Shown here one piece after another: positions 10,515-20,847 of a stretch of DNA of 64,000 nt. The stretch's first letter is position 1, and the number at the start of each line of letters is the position of its first letter. The notes below the pieces were generated by a model, which saw only the letters and a list, made by a program, of their open reading frames with translations, did not search any database and was not told the origin of the DNA. The position numbers were made by a program, and so were the translations under genes. This DNA comes from Verticillium longisporum (lineage: Eukaryota; Ascomycota; Sordariomycetes; Glomerellales; Plectosphaerellaceae): the NCBI GenBank assembly GCA_019188255.1, contig JAETXT010000004.1, positions 124,001-188,000 of the forward strand, given 5' to 3'.

Positions 10515-13290
10515 TAAGCGGTGAAGCCCTCTCAACAGTGGCCCTGAAATGCTCCCACTTTTGCCGCTCCGTCGTGGCCGGGTCAGACTTTCCGTCGATG
10601 ATGGCCTGCTTCATCTGCTCGGGTGTCTGGAACTTCTCCGGAAACCGCATCCTTTCTAAGCCGTCGGCATAAGCGGGGGCGATGCGTGTGCGGCGAAGCC
10701 ATTTGTCAATATCGTCCCAAAACGACTGCAAGGTTTTGCGAGCCTCGGCGATCATCACTGCAGGTTTATCGTCGTCGGCGTATTTTACCCCGAGAAGCCA
10801 TTGGACATCTCGCATGGTATCTGCCCCAACATGACTTTCGAAATCGAAGTTGTCCAAGTTTCTGAAGAAGTAGAGATGTCTTGAGTCTTTGAGCAGCGTA
10901 TTGTACTGCTGAGAACTGAGGCGAAGGGGGTGGATCATTTCCATGATGCGGCTCCATCTCAAAACATGGTGCAGAGTATTCGCAAGACCCCTGGTATTTT
11001 GGCTCTCAAAGTAGCCACGCTCCGACATGTCTCCCACGTTGTTGGCCATCTCGTGGATGACACGCCACATGCCGATGAATCCAGCAGCCTCTCCGTCTCC
11101 GTGGTTGAGCAGCTGCAAATCGTCGACCAGGGCCTGCTCGTCTCGCTGGAGCGCACCGGTGTTGCGTGAGAAACGATGTTCAAAAGGAAGAAAAGTAGTA
11201 GGAAGTGCCCACGGGGTCATGTGTGACATCCCAACGGCAGCTCTCGACTCCCACTCTCCATTGCAAGTCTCGCGTTGGAAGTTCTGCCTAATCCAAGGTG
11301 ACGAGTGAAGCAAACCATCATCCACAAGCAGCGTTTTGAGAATCTCCGCAAATCGTCGCAGGTGTGCGAGTAGAGAATTCCACGACACACGCGATTTAGG
11401 GCCTGGCAGTGGATCGGCCAGGAAGTCAAACTTCTTGTTTAACTCGAGACAATCTTTTGACGTGGCATCCGCGAAGTCTTGGAACAGTAAATGAATCGCA
11501 TGGGATATCTCGAGTCGGTAGATCATGGCCCTGATACCTCGCCTCAGCACGTCGTTGATGAGACTCTTCTTGGCGTCAATATCAGTGCTTGTGATGTGGC
11601 CCAGTACGCGTACTACCCGATCACCATCATCCGTGGCGTCAATCTTTGTAAGCTCGCCACCAGCAGGGGCTTCAGAAGAGACCCTGGCGACAGCAGCAGC
11701 GCTGTCATCACCGGCACCGGCACCACCGCGCTTCTTCCTTGCCCTTTCCCTCAGCTTTCTAATCCTCTTCGCTTCCCACGAGGCTGCGGCGGCTGCATTC
11801 TCTGGTACGCCGCCGGGGTGTGCCTCCATCACAGCGGCAAAGAATTTCCTGAATACGATTGGATTATGCCTGAGCTCGGCTAAGGCGCGGTAGAGGGAGA
11901 GGGAATAGTCTCTAAACGCGGCAGCTCGCGAAGTGGGCGAAGCCCCTACCGGTCGATAATCAGGGTCATCCCAGGTAAGCCAACCTAGCCTTTTGGTAGC
12001 GAAACGTCTCAGGTAGACATCGTCCAGTATAATCAAGCTCAGCACGCGCTCTTGAGTGTCGGGGGTGAAGTGTCCAGGTTCAATAAGCGATGCTTGCTCG
12101 GCCTCATTCGCAAAGGGATCTATGCTCATCAGCGGCTTCAACATCTTCATTGGCCATTCGTTCGATAACGCCAATTTTTCCAGAAGAGACGGGACTAGGT
12201 TTTCCATGAAGCGAGAAATCACTCCTTGACACTGGAGAATAAGGAGGCCCTCGCCCCAAGGATATATGAGGCCGCTGTCACGCAGGGCAGCGAAGCGAGG
12301 ATCTCGAAGCTCTTTAGGGCCCGGATCAATAATGTTGAGACCATGCCAGTGCACCCGAGTATCAGTCGTGAACGTTTGGGTACTGATCTCTTCGAGGCTG
12401 GTCCAATACTTGGTACCAATTTTGTAATTCGGGAACCCCATAAACCATCCATCTCGATACGGTGGCACGACGAGATGTGTTGAGCGAGCAGGGTGGGATG
12501 CGGCCCAGTCTGCTCGACTCAAGTCGTATGGCTGCGCAGTAGACCGATCCATGATGGCCTTCCAGAGCGTGTGTCGATTGAGGAGATGCTTTGTGTGAAG
12601 CCACGGGATGGTGAGTGCGAGCATGTTGCGAGCGACAAAGTCGTTATATGTCTGTGGCTCCTTGACCTTGACATCAAGCAGCGGCCGTGTCCAGCTAACC
12701 TTGTCTACTTTCTGGCTGCTGCTGCTGCTGCTGAGATCCGCTTCTGCCTTGCAATCATGTCGAACGGTGCCTCGCCAGTGACTCAGGTAATCGCGGTACC
12801 CTTCGGGAGCGTCTTCGGTGATCGAAGTCTGACCAAACAGTGGTGCGTAGAGAGGCATGTTCTTGGTCTTATCCCAGGCATTGGACAGCAACGTGGAAAT
12901 GTCGTGGTCGGGAAGGACTTGTTCGTTGGCCAGGATGTAGATGAGGAGATCCCCATCTCGTCTGATGTTTTCGTTCAGAGGCTGAAAGGCGTTCCAAACC
13001 TCGTCCCTCCAAGTCTTCCCCAATGCTCGAGCCTTCCTCTCGTCGATGATCTCAGGCATTCTATACACGGTGCCGTAGCCAAGCTTTCCCAGGAAGGCCG
13101 GTACATCTTTGTGTCGCCACGGGTGCTGCGGATCGTCGGCGATACCCCAAGGGCCATCTCTGAACGATTCAGGTGCCCACCCAGTCTTATCCATAGCAGT
13201 CATGGTCAACAGAGCTTTGCGCTCCTCTTCGGTCATGACATTGAACTGGCGAGAGGTCCCGAGAGAGGGCGGATCGAAGAGGGGATCCAT
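10510..13290 (-). CDS. Large conserved-looking protein of unknown function
   Basis: A single uninterrupted frame of 926 residues with normal codon use; the ATG at 13,290 begins M-D-P-L-F-D-P-P. I do not recognise a catalytic motif, signal peptide or membrane segment. The protein is rich in Trp, Asp and Arg, with a low-complexity serine stretch near residue 190 and a basic, alanine-rich segment near 515-550 (R-K-L-R-E-R-A-R-K-K-R) that could be a linker or nuclear signal. It looks cytosolic or nuclear. The last codons (A-S-P-L-M-stop) run into the suspected LTR, whose edge supplies TGA, so the native C-terminus may be lost. Length and absence of stops argue that it is a real gene. Function unknown. 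Confidence 0.75.
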   Translation of the reverse strand: MDPLFDPPSLGTSRQFNVMTEEERKALLTMTAMDKTGWAPESFRDGPWGIADDPQHPWRHKDVPAFLGKLGYGTVYRMPEIIDERKARALGKTWRDEVWNAFQPLNENIRRDGDLLIYILANEQVLPDHDISTLLSNAWDKTKNMPLYAPLFGQTSITEDAPEGYRDYLSHWRGTVRHDCKAEADLSSSSSSQKVDKVSWTRPLLDVKVKEPQTYNDFVARNMLALTIPWLHTKHLLNRHTLWKAIMDRSTAQPYDLSRADWAASHPARSTHLVVPPYRDGWFMGFPNYKIGTKYWTSLEEISTQTFTTDTRVHWHGLNIIDPGPKELRDPRFAALRDSGLIYPWGEGLLILQCQGVISRFMENLVPSLLEKLALSNEWPMKMLKPLMSIDPFANEAEQASLIEPGHFTPDTQERVLSLIILDDVYLRRFATKRLGWLTWDDPDYRPVGASPTSRAAAFRDYSLSLYRALAELRHNPIVFRKFFAAVMEAHPGGVPENAAAAASWEAKRIRKLRERARKKRGGAGAGDDSAAAVARVSSEAPAGGELTKIDATDDGDRVVRVLGHITSTDIDAKKSLINDVLRRGIRAMIYRLEISHAIHLLFQDFADATSKDCLELNKKFDFLADPLPGPKSRVSWNSLLAHLRRFAEILKTLLVDDGLLHSSPWIRQNFQRETCNGEWESRAAVGMSHMTPWALPTTFLPFEHRFSRNTGALQRDEQALVDDLQLLNHGDGEAAGFIGMWRVIHEMANNVGDMSERGYFESQNTRGLANTLHHVLRWSRIMEMIHPLRLSSQQYNTLLKDSRHLYFFRNLDNFDFESHVGADTMRDVQWLLGVKYADDDKPAVMIAEARKTLQSFWDDIDKWLRRTRIAPAYADGLERMRFPEKFQTPEQMKQAIIDGKSDPATTERQKWEHFRATVERASPLM

Positions 13291-14814
13291 GGCGAAGTGA
13301 GTGATGGTGATAAAATTGGAGCCAGGATGACAGCGGGCGGTCGTCTAGGCGGGAAAGTGGTGGAGGTGCCGTAAGTCAAGGTTGAGAGCCCATTGATGGG
13401 CATGTAGAGCGCTTTACATGATGTGCGATATGTTCGTTCTTCCCTGCATCCGTATTATTGGGCGGAGCGCACTCATCGAGGGAACAAAGAGTGACATTCC
13501 GAGGGCTTCAGGGCTTTGTTGCAGTCGAAAGCAACCGGCTGGATTGTTCTTTGTTTTGACGACAATCATGGAGATGGAGACGATCCCACGAGGAACATCC
13601 TCTTGTCGTCTTCACCAGGTCCCGTCATGCGCGTGCGAAGACCAAGTCTGATCTGACGCCGTTCGCTTTTGGGCCTCCTCTCAGACTTGGTCTCTGACAT
13701 TGACCAAGGCTTTGCCATTATCGACAGGAGGCCACGGCATCGCCTGCCATGGTGGCAGACAAGAATAGGTATGCTGAGATGGACCGAAGTACGGGAAAAG
13801 TTATCGATGAGATGACAATGCAGGTCGCAAGGTCGGCGCGTCGTCGACTTTAAGACACTGTTCAACCGGGCATGTTGAAAGTTGAAACATGTTCTTGATG
13901 ATTCAGCACGTCTCGGTCAATTCGGTCAAGGGCAGGAGTTCGAGCTCCGAAAGCACTAGAGACTCGTAGCGGATACGACGACGGCGGCTTGGTGGCGCAC
14001 CTAGCGTCAGGGTGCCCTTGTTCTGGTGGAGTTCAGGTGCGTCTTTGTCTGTAGCAGAGGGGCGGCGTGCATTAGGTTGTCCCGCTGTATCTCTAACCGC
14101 CGGTACAGTCGGACGATCAACGAGTTGAACACGAGGATGAGTCGATGGGTGATGGTATGTATTATGTGCCCGTTGAGGATGAGATAGATTCAAGCGATGG
14201 AATGGCTTCATGGGCAGGAGGACTTGGTCGGGTGGTTAAGGTACATAGGGGCAGGCTCAATAGACGCAACATTGGCCACTCACCGAAAGGTACCTGAGGT
14301 TAGGTAGGTGCTTGGATGATTAGTGACCTCGTATCTTTGACGGCGGGCGCACCGCAGCCATGGCGCAGCAGAGGGTACAGCACATCAAGGCGCTAACAGT
14401 GGCTTAAGTGGCCAGCGGGCATCCTGTTGGTGACGCGAGAGCGAAATCTCCTGCCGCCAAGGCCGTGGACCATCACCAGCCGTGTTTCCTTCCTCTCGGC
14501 TCCTGCATTTGTCTGTCAGTTCCGTCACTCATTTTTCCCTTTCTTCATCGACCTGCATATTGAGCGCATTCAATATATTGCGCGTCCACTCGTTCATCGC
14601 CAGTTCCCCCATCCAGCGACATCCGTCCAGCCTGCTCGATCTGGTGCGCCCCCCCCTTACGACGCCGACATTCATTACCTTGTGCCGCATTTCGACGCTG
14701 CTACAATCTCGAGCAGCAGCACCCCTTATTCACCGTCGTCTGCGCGCCGTTTCGAAGCGACAGTCTTTTTTCTCTCTTGATTTGCTATCCACAACACCCG
14801 ACAAACTGCCCGCC
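13291..14814. other. Intergenic region between divergent genes
   Basis: About 1.5 kb holding the promoters of the orphan gene (leftward) and the GH128-like gene (rightward). The last 330 bases are pyrimidine-rich, as in many fungal leaders, and a frame open upstream of the GH128 start is non-coding in character. A short GGTACCTGAGGTTAGGTAGG motif occurs near 14,289. No gene is supported. Confidence 0.6.
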
Positions 14815-15852
14815 ATGATCGCCCGGGCTGTCGGTCTGCTGGCGCTGCTCCCGCTACTGCCGCTGTCGACAGCGCAGAGCAGCTCGAACAAGCGTGGCCT
14901 CTGCTTCATCGCCGAGACGGACTTCCCCAGCGACCACAAGACTTGGATGCAAGATGGCTCCGAAATTTCCTGGTACTACAACTATGGGTTTCGGCCGAGC
15001 CCGACATTCGCAGACTACACGCAGGAGCAGCTCGAGTACGTGCCCATGATGTGGGGTGTCGACCACAACGACCTCAACAAGACGGAGTTCAAGGACGCCG
15101 TCATCCGCATGATCGACGACGAGGGCCGCAACATCACGCGCGTGCTGGGCTTCAACGAGCCCGACATGGGATTCCAGTACGGCGGCAGCGACACGCCGCC
15201 CGCCCTCGCCGCCCGCGCCTGGGTCGCCAACTTTATCCCGCTCCAGGAGAGGGGCATCAAGGTCGGCCTGCCCGCCATGACGGGTCAGCCCTACGGCCTG
15301 CAGTGGCTGCACCAGTTCCTGGGCAACTGCTCCGACTTGATCAGCGTCGGCGAGGACACGAAGAAGAACTGCACGTACGACTTTCTGCCCGTCCATTGGT
15401 ACGACAATTTTGAGGGACTGGCGAGCCACATTGGCGAACGCATTGAGAAGTATGTTCCACCCAACCACGAGGAAGAGCGCACGGTCACGAATGCATGTTA
15501 ACAGGTGTCCTGCAGCTTCCCCAATACCAGCATCTGGGTCACCGAGTATGCCTATGCGCACCAGGACCTGCGGCCGACGGAGCAATTTTACAACACGACG
15601 AGCGATTACTTTGAGCGCGTTCCGGACATTGGGCTCTACTCGTACTACGGCGCGTTCCGTTCTGCGGCCAGCAACGTCGGCCCCAACGTGCCGTTCCTCA
15701 ACAATGCTGGTGAGCTGACGGACATTGGCTCCTGGTACCTTGGGTTCCAGGCGAAAGGTGTCAAGCCGCAGAGCGCGGCTGGTGTGGCTCGGGTGTCTCT
15801 GGGCATGATGGCAGCCAGCGTCGTGTCTGCGATGTGGCTGCTTGGTGCGTAG
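14815..15852 (+). CDS. GH128-like secreted glucanase (Asl1 type), GPI-anchored
   Basis: Predicted cell-wall beta-glucan hydrolase of the fission-yeast Asl1/GH128 group. Exons 14815-15449 and 15516-15852 give 323 residues; the intron has a GTATGT donor, a GTTAAC branch-like site and a GCAG acceptor that restores N-F-P-N-T-S before the second catalytic motif. A signal peptide covers about residues 1-20 and a C-terminal hydrophobic tail (about 302-323) suggests GPI anchoring. The two expected acidic residues are E115 in G-F-N-E-P-D and E222 in W-V-T-E-Y. I chose the ATG at 14815 because the signal peptide starts there; the open frame upstream is leader sequence. The family cleaves beta-1,3-glucan and acts at the wall. 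Family confidence is high, exact substrate inferred. Confidence 0.88.
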
Positions 15853-16641
15853 TGCGGCGGCATGCAGAAGATGTGGCAGCATGCAAAAGATGTGTATTTG
15901 AGCACATACTACTAATGTTTTCACGATAGACCTTTGGGACCCAATCAGGCGTTTTTTTTTTTTTTTTGTTTATGGTTTTTGGTTGAGATGGATGGACTGT
16001 ACATTAGGCCAGTTGGATATTCTTTTCTTTGGAAATATTACCAGTAGGGCTCTTGGATGGATGCACTGGTAAACTCAGAATCCAGGTGTGATTTCGCCTG
16101 GCACTCACTGCGACACTGCGATACTGCCACATTGCACCTCGGCCATGTAACGCCAGGGCATTCCAGCGTGCAGAGGTTTGGCGCGCGCAGAGACGGGAAG
16201 ATCTGATCGGGTATCGACCGTGTCTCGCTCACGACCCTTGCCTTTGGGGCCGGGCTCGTTCGGCTTAGTCACCTGATGGATGTGGGGGGAGAAGGAGGGG
16301 TGGGCCGCCCCTCCCCGTCTCCTTAGGTCCTACCTTAGTCATGGCTATTCATACCCCAGGCTGCGGCTGCCCTTGGATGCCTCGGCTCATGGGCTGCGGC
16401 AAACCCCATCCAGACGCCCCCAGCTGCAAACGCCGCCAGACGTCGATTCGACTCCCGAGGCGTGCCACCGTCAGGCCTTGGCCCCCTCTCGACGATGTCA
16501 CGGCTTCTTATTGAAACGTTCTCCCCATCTCTTGCCTCCTTTCTTTCCCTTCTCCTTCACTCTTCCTGCTCCCTCTCCTAACCTGCCATCTTCCCTCCAT
16601 CAACCGCCGTCCACATCATCATCCACATCACCGTCAGCACC
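15853..16641. promoter_or_regulatory. Thiolase promoter with three CCTCGG fatty-acid-response cores
   Basis: The 0.8 kb upstream of the thiolase contains CCTCGG at 16137-16142 and 16380-16385 and its reverse CCGAGG at 16455-16460. This hexamer is the binding core of the Zn2Cys6 regulators FarA/FarB, which induce beta-oxidation genes on fatty acids in Aspergillus and relatives (established). Three copies within about 505 bases of the start fit a peroxisomal thiolase, but a six-base motif also occurs by chance. A poly-T tract (about 15,953-15,967) lies in the 3' flank of the preceding gene. A CT-rich leader precedes the ATG. Confidence 0.5.
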
Positions 16642-18073
16642 ATGGAACGCATCTCCTCCATCGTGAAGCACCTGAACCCGGGCTCGGCCCTGAACCAGAT
16701 GTACGTCTTTTTCTTCTTTCTCCTTCTTGTCAACCCCCGATTGATGCTCACCCCCCCTCCCTCTCCCGGCTCTCAGCTGACAGACCCAAAGCCAGGCCAA
16801 GAACCCCGATGATGTGGTCATCACCCTCGCTGCGCGTACACCCCTGACCAAGGCTCGCAAAGGTGGTTTCAAGGACACATCGCTCGAGTACATAATCTTT
16901 GCGCTCCTCGACCAGGTTCGCGAGCGCTCCAACCTCGACCCGGCTCTCGTGGAGGACATTCGCATGGGCAATGTTTGTCTCTCGCCCCTCTTTCTCTCTA
17001 CCCATATCCTTCTATCTTGCTTCTCCCCGCAGCCTGGCATCAGCGTACTGACGAATGGCGTGAAAACAGGTCTCCGACGGCAAGGCCGCTTACAAGCTCC
17101 GCGCCGCGGCCCTCGCCGCCGGCTTCCCCAACACATCGGCGGCGTCGTCGGTGAACCGGTTCTGCTCGTCAGGCCTGCAGGCGACGGCGGACATTGCGCA
17201 CGCCATTGCGCAGGGGTCGATCGCCGTGGGCATCGCGATGGGCGCCGAGTCCATGTCGATCGGCGGCGACGCGCTCGACCAGCCGTTCGACGAGGCCGTG
17301 ACGTCGCGCTCGCAGGAGTCGGCCGACTGCATGCAGCCGATGGGCTGGACGTCGGAGAACGTGGCGCGCGACTTTGGCGTGACGCGAGAGCAGATGGACG
17401 CCTTTGCCGCCGAGTCGTTCCAGCGCGCCGAGCGCGCGCAAAGGAGGGCCTCACGGCCGACGAGATTGTGCCCATCACGACCAAGGTCAAGGCCGCCGAC
17501 GGCACCGAGCAGACGGTCACGCTGACGCGCGACGAGGGCATCCGCCCCGGCACGACGGCCGCGTCCCTCGCCAAGGTCCGCGCCGCCTTCCCCCAGTGGG
17601 GCGAGACGTCGACCGGCGGCAACTCGAGCCAGGTCACCGACGGCGCCGCCGCCCTCGTCCTCATGAAGCGCTCGACGGCCGTCGCACTCGGCCAGCCCAT
17701 CCTCGCCAAGTACGTCGCCTCGACCGTCGCCGGCCTCGCGCCCCGCATCATGGGCATTGGCCCTTCGATCGCCATCCCCAAGCTGCTGAGCCAGGGCGGC
17801 GTCTCGGCCGCCGATGTCGACGTCTTCGTGGTCAAAGAGGGTTTCGCCTCCTTGGCCGTCAACTGCCGCGACAAGCTAGAGCTCGACTGGGCCAAGATGA
17901 ACCCCCGCGGCGGCGCCATTGCCCTTGGCCACCCCCTCGGCGCCACCGGCGCCCGCCAGGTCGTCACCGGCCTCAGCGAGCTGCGCAGACGCAAGGGCAA
18001 GGTCCTCGTCGTGAGCATGTGCATCGGCACCGGCATGGGCATGGCCGGCATGTTCGTCAACGAGGTCTTGTAA
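16642..18073 (+). CDS. Peroxisomal 3-ketoacyl-CoA thiolase with one frameshift
   Basis: Last step of peroxisomal beta-oxidation: cleaves 3-ketoacyl-CoA with CoA to acetyl-CoA and a shortened acyl-CoA. Exons 16642-16700, 16792-16972 and 17070-18073. The N-terminus carries a perfect PTS2 peroxisomal signal, R-I-S-S-I-V-K-H-L at residues 3-11. The active-site cysteine is C112 in N-R-F-C-S-S-G; the downstream G-H-P-L-G and S-M-C-I-G-T-G motifs are intact. One base is missing at about 17440 in an A run (A-Q-K-E-G-L is expected there), giving a frameshift that may be a sequencing error. Less easily explained, the NEAFA motif reads K-E-G-F-A, preceded by V-V instead of the usual E-I. It could be a diverged or decaying paralogue of the main POT1-type thiolase. 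With the base restored it would be 414 residues, the normal length. Confidence 0.88.
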
Positions 18074-18462
18074 CCAAAGTGTAGGAAGCCGCCAAAGGGA
18101 ATGTGAAAATAAAAACTAGCCTTGTTCTTTTCCAAGTATGCATCTACTCTGAGTGAAATCATTTGCCTGCTCGAAGCCATTTCTCTTTTTTGCGGCCTCA
18201 GCCTCGCCAACGGGAAAACATCCAGCTCGTCCAATGCCCGCCCCCTCCTCAACCTTCTGACAAGACTCGTCATGCCGAAATCATGGGAACACTGTGTACT
18301 TACAAATCACCCCCTTGCCCCATCTAGTGCTGTTTCTGTAGTCAAGCCACCCACTCCAAACATGCATGCTATGCCCAAAATTGAAAGAAACGCCGATCGA
18401 TGCTTTTCGACCACACAATGACTGCGCTCCCCCCGCCCCCCTCACGCGCACGTAAACGCCCA
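18074..18462. other. Intergenic region between convergent genes
   Basis: About 390 bases shared as 3' flanks of the thiolase and the SulP transporter. I see no gene or distinct structure. Confidence 0.6.
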
Positions 18463-20847
18463 CTAGGCATTGGTTGCGCTCTCCTCAAACTCGGTCATCT
18501 TGAGCGCCTCCTGCACGTCGGCCACAAACTGGCCCTCGCCGCCGACGAGCTCGACAATGCCCGACTGCCGCATGAGCCGCCAGATGTGGTGCTTCTTGTT
18601 GCCGGGGCCGCGGCTGAAGAAGACGCGGACGGTCCTCTCGCGGTAGCTCTCGACAATCTCCTTGAGGACCTGGGTGCCGGAGCCGTCCATTGACGTGACG
18701 CCGTGAATGTCAAAGATGATGTTGCGGTTGTTCTCCTCGTGGCGGAGGCGTGGCAGCGCCGGATGCGCCATGTTGGTGCCGTAGAGCTCGAGCCTGCGCA
18801 GCCGGTTCTTGAGCTGGCCCGTGTTGGCAAAGGTCATGGGCTCGGCAATCTTGACGATGAGGCAGCCCTCGAAGAACTCGAGTCGCTCGGGGTCGGCCTC
18901 TGCGTTTTCGAAGCGGTGCGTGCCCGGGATGCGGCCAAGAATCTGGATACGAGGGCGCGTCGAGTGTCGAATAACTTGGAGCACCGAGAGGCCGACACCG
19001 ATGGCCATGCCAACCGTGAGGGAGTAGAAGATGGTGGCCAGGAAGATGATGGCCATGAGGCCGAGCTCGCTCCAGCCCCGGATGCCGAGGAAGAACGCGA
19101 TGTCATGGGGAGCATCTTCAAGAAGCGACCATGCCACGACCGTGATCATGGCCGAGAGGACGGGTTTCTGTAGGGGTCAGCGCACGGCACACATGGCGAC
19201 AAACAAGAGAGAACTCACCGGTAGGTAGTACAAATAGGGTAGCAGGAAGAAAATGGCAAACAGGGCAATGCCGCTGAGGAAGACGGAACTCATGGGGCTC
19301 TTGCCGCCGGTCGAACCATTCAGCTTGCTTCGCGCGTAGCCGCCAAACGCAGGCAGACTCATGAAGCAGGCGCCCATGACGTTGGCCGCACCGAGGGCGA
19401 CAAGCTCGCGGTTGGGGCTGAGCTGCATGCCCTGGATGCTGTCTGAACCACCAAGGCTCTTTGCGGCAACCGAGGACTCGAAGAAGCCGAGAAGCGCGAT
19501 AAGGAACGAGGTACTCATGCCCTCGCGAATGTGCTTCATATGGGAGAGCTGGAACGGCCAGCGGAAGGTGAAGAGGTGACCGGACGCCGCCTCAACGGTG
19601 CCGAGGACTTCAACACCCTTGCCCTCCCAGCCGAGCTGCCACGACAGGATGATGGAGACGACAACGACGAAGAACCGGTCAGGCAGGTAGGCCACACCGG
19701 GGTAGCGGGGCTGGAGCCGCTTCTTCATCTCGCGCAGGACCATCATAATGGTGAAACTGACAGCAGCCACCAAGAAGGTCAACTTGTGCGTGCGGCCGAG
19801 GTTCTTAATCATGAAGTCAATCTTGTCGACGCTGCTGCCGTGGCCAACACCCTGCTCATCCGCATAGCGACTGAGACCAAGCTCAGGGATGAGTTGGTCT
19901 ACAAAGATGACGAAGCCAATGGCCGAGATGAAGCCGCGCAGAAATGGCCGGCTGAGCACACTGTCAAGGAATCCCAGACGAGCGATGCCGGCGAGCAGAA
20001 TGGTGGCACCCGCCATACCAGCGACGATGCCACAAATCTGCGCCTGCAGCACGTCGTCGTCGTCATCATCGCCCGTGCCCAGGCTACTCTTGACAACCGT
20101 ACCGACGAGTAGCGAGCCGGCGGCTTCCGGACCGACAATCATCTGCGGGCAGCTGCCGAGCATGGCGTAGATCAGGGGGTTGATGACGTAGGCGTAGAGG
20201 CCGTTGATGGGCGGGACGTGGGCCAGGTTCTCGGCGAGCGACAGGACCATGGGCAGGTAGACGGAGGCGACGGTCAGGGAGGCGACGAAATCGCCCTTGA
20301 GGTAGGACCACTTGTACTGGGGCATCCACTGCAGGAAGGGAAAGTAATAGGACAGATACATGCGCGTGTTGGCCTTGAAGCCGGCCTCGGCAGCGAGGCG
20401 GTCCGAGTTTGTGATGCTCCTCGACATGACAGACTTGTGCCAGCTCTTCCTCCAGTCTTCGCTGCCCGTGATCGAGTTGATCACCTTGTCAAGGCCGCCG
20501 CGCTGGGAGGCGTTGGAGGCCGTGTCATTCTCGTAGCTGTTGAAGCTCGTCACGGGGCTCGATGGCCTTGGGGAGAAGGTGCCATGGCCGCCATGGCCCT
20601 CGTTGATGTTGTCGCGTAGGACCGAGTGGAGGAGGCCTGTCGACTCAGTGTGCTGGGGAGGAGGCGGTCGAGAAAGAGCGCTTGGTCCGGGCTGGGGCGC
20701 TTCGGTCGAAGGCGAGGCAGGCGCGTCGTCGCCGTCGTTGCTGGAGGCCCCCGCTGCCCGGTTGTCTTCGTGAATGGAGGAGTTTCTGGAGGCAGCGTTG
20801 TACGTGTTTCGCAAGCCGCTAGGGTTGGCGGGTCGATGGGCCGCCAT
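18463..20847 (-). CDS. SulP-family sulfate/anion transporter with STAS domain
   Basis: Membrane transporter of the SLC26/SulP family, moving sulfate or a related anion. Exons 20847-19219 and 19167-18463 join in phase to 777 residues; the 51-nt intron falls after L-P-Y-L-Y-Y-L-P. A long acidic and serine-rich cytosolic N-terminus (about 1-165) is followed by roughly 10-14 membrane segments with the SulP signature around P-Q-M-I-V-G-P-E-A-A-G and a poly-Asp loop near residue 266. The C-terminal STAS domain (about 625-765) has the typical N-I-I-F-D-I-H-G-V-T-S-M-D-G-S-G core. The ATG at 20847 is chosen because the frame upstream opens only from non-ATG codons. The long N-terminus resembles the yeast YPR003C-type branch more than plasma-membrane SUL1, but that is a guess. 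Confidence 0.9.

Noticed and set aside
12493..13374. 293-codon open frame on the plus strand
   Set aside because: It is antisense to the 926-residue gene and has no motif; a shadow of GC-rich coding DNA.
13566..14211. Two minus-strand frames of about 100 codons
   Set aside because: Low-complexity translations, no signal peptide, no motif and no intron support.
14482..14814. N-terminal extension of the GH128-like gene
   Set aside because: It would put about 110 residues before a clear signal peptide; the region is a pyrimidine-rich leader.
14854..15924. 356-codon minus-strand frame
   Set aside because: It lies antisense to the GH128-like exons and intron, with repetitive composition and no domain.
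16642..18073. Calling the thiolase a pseudogene outright
   Set aside because: The frameshift matches the homopolymer error pattern seen in other genes, and the rest of the protein is well kept.
16600..18273. 557-codon minus-strand frame
   Set aside because: Antisense to the thiolase, Arg/Ser/Pro-rich, typical shadow of high-GC coding sequence.
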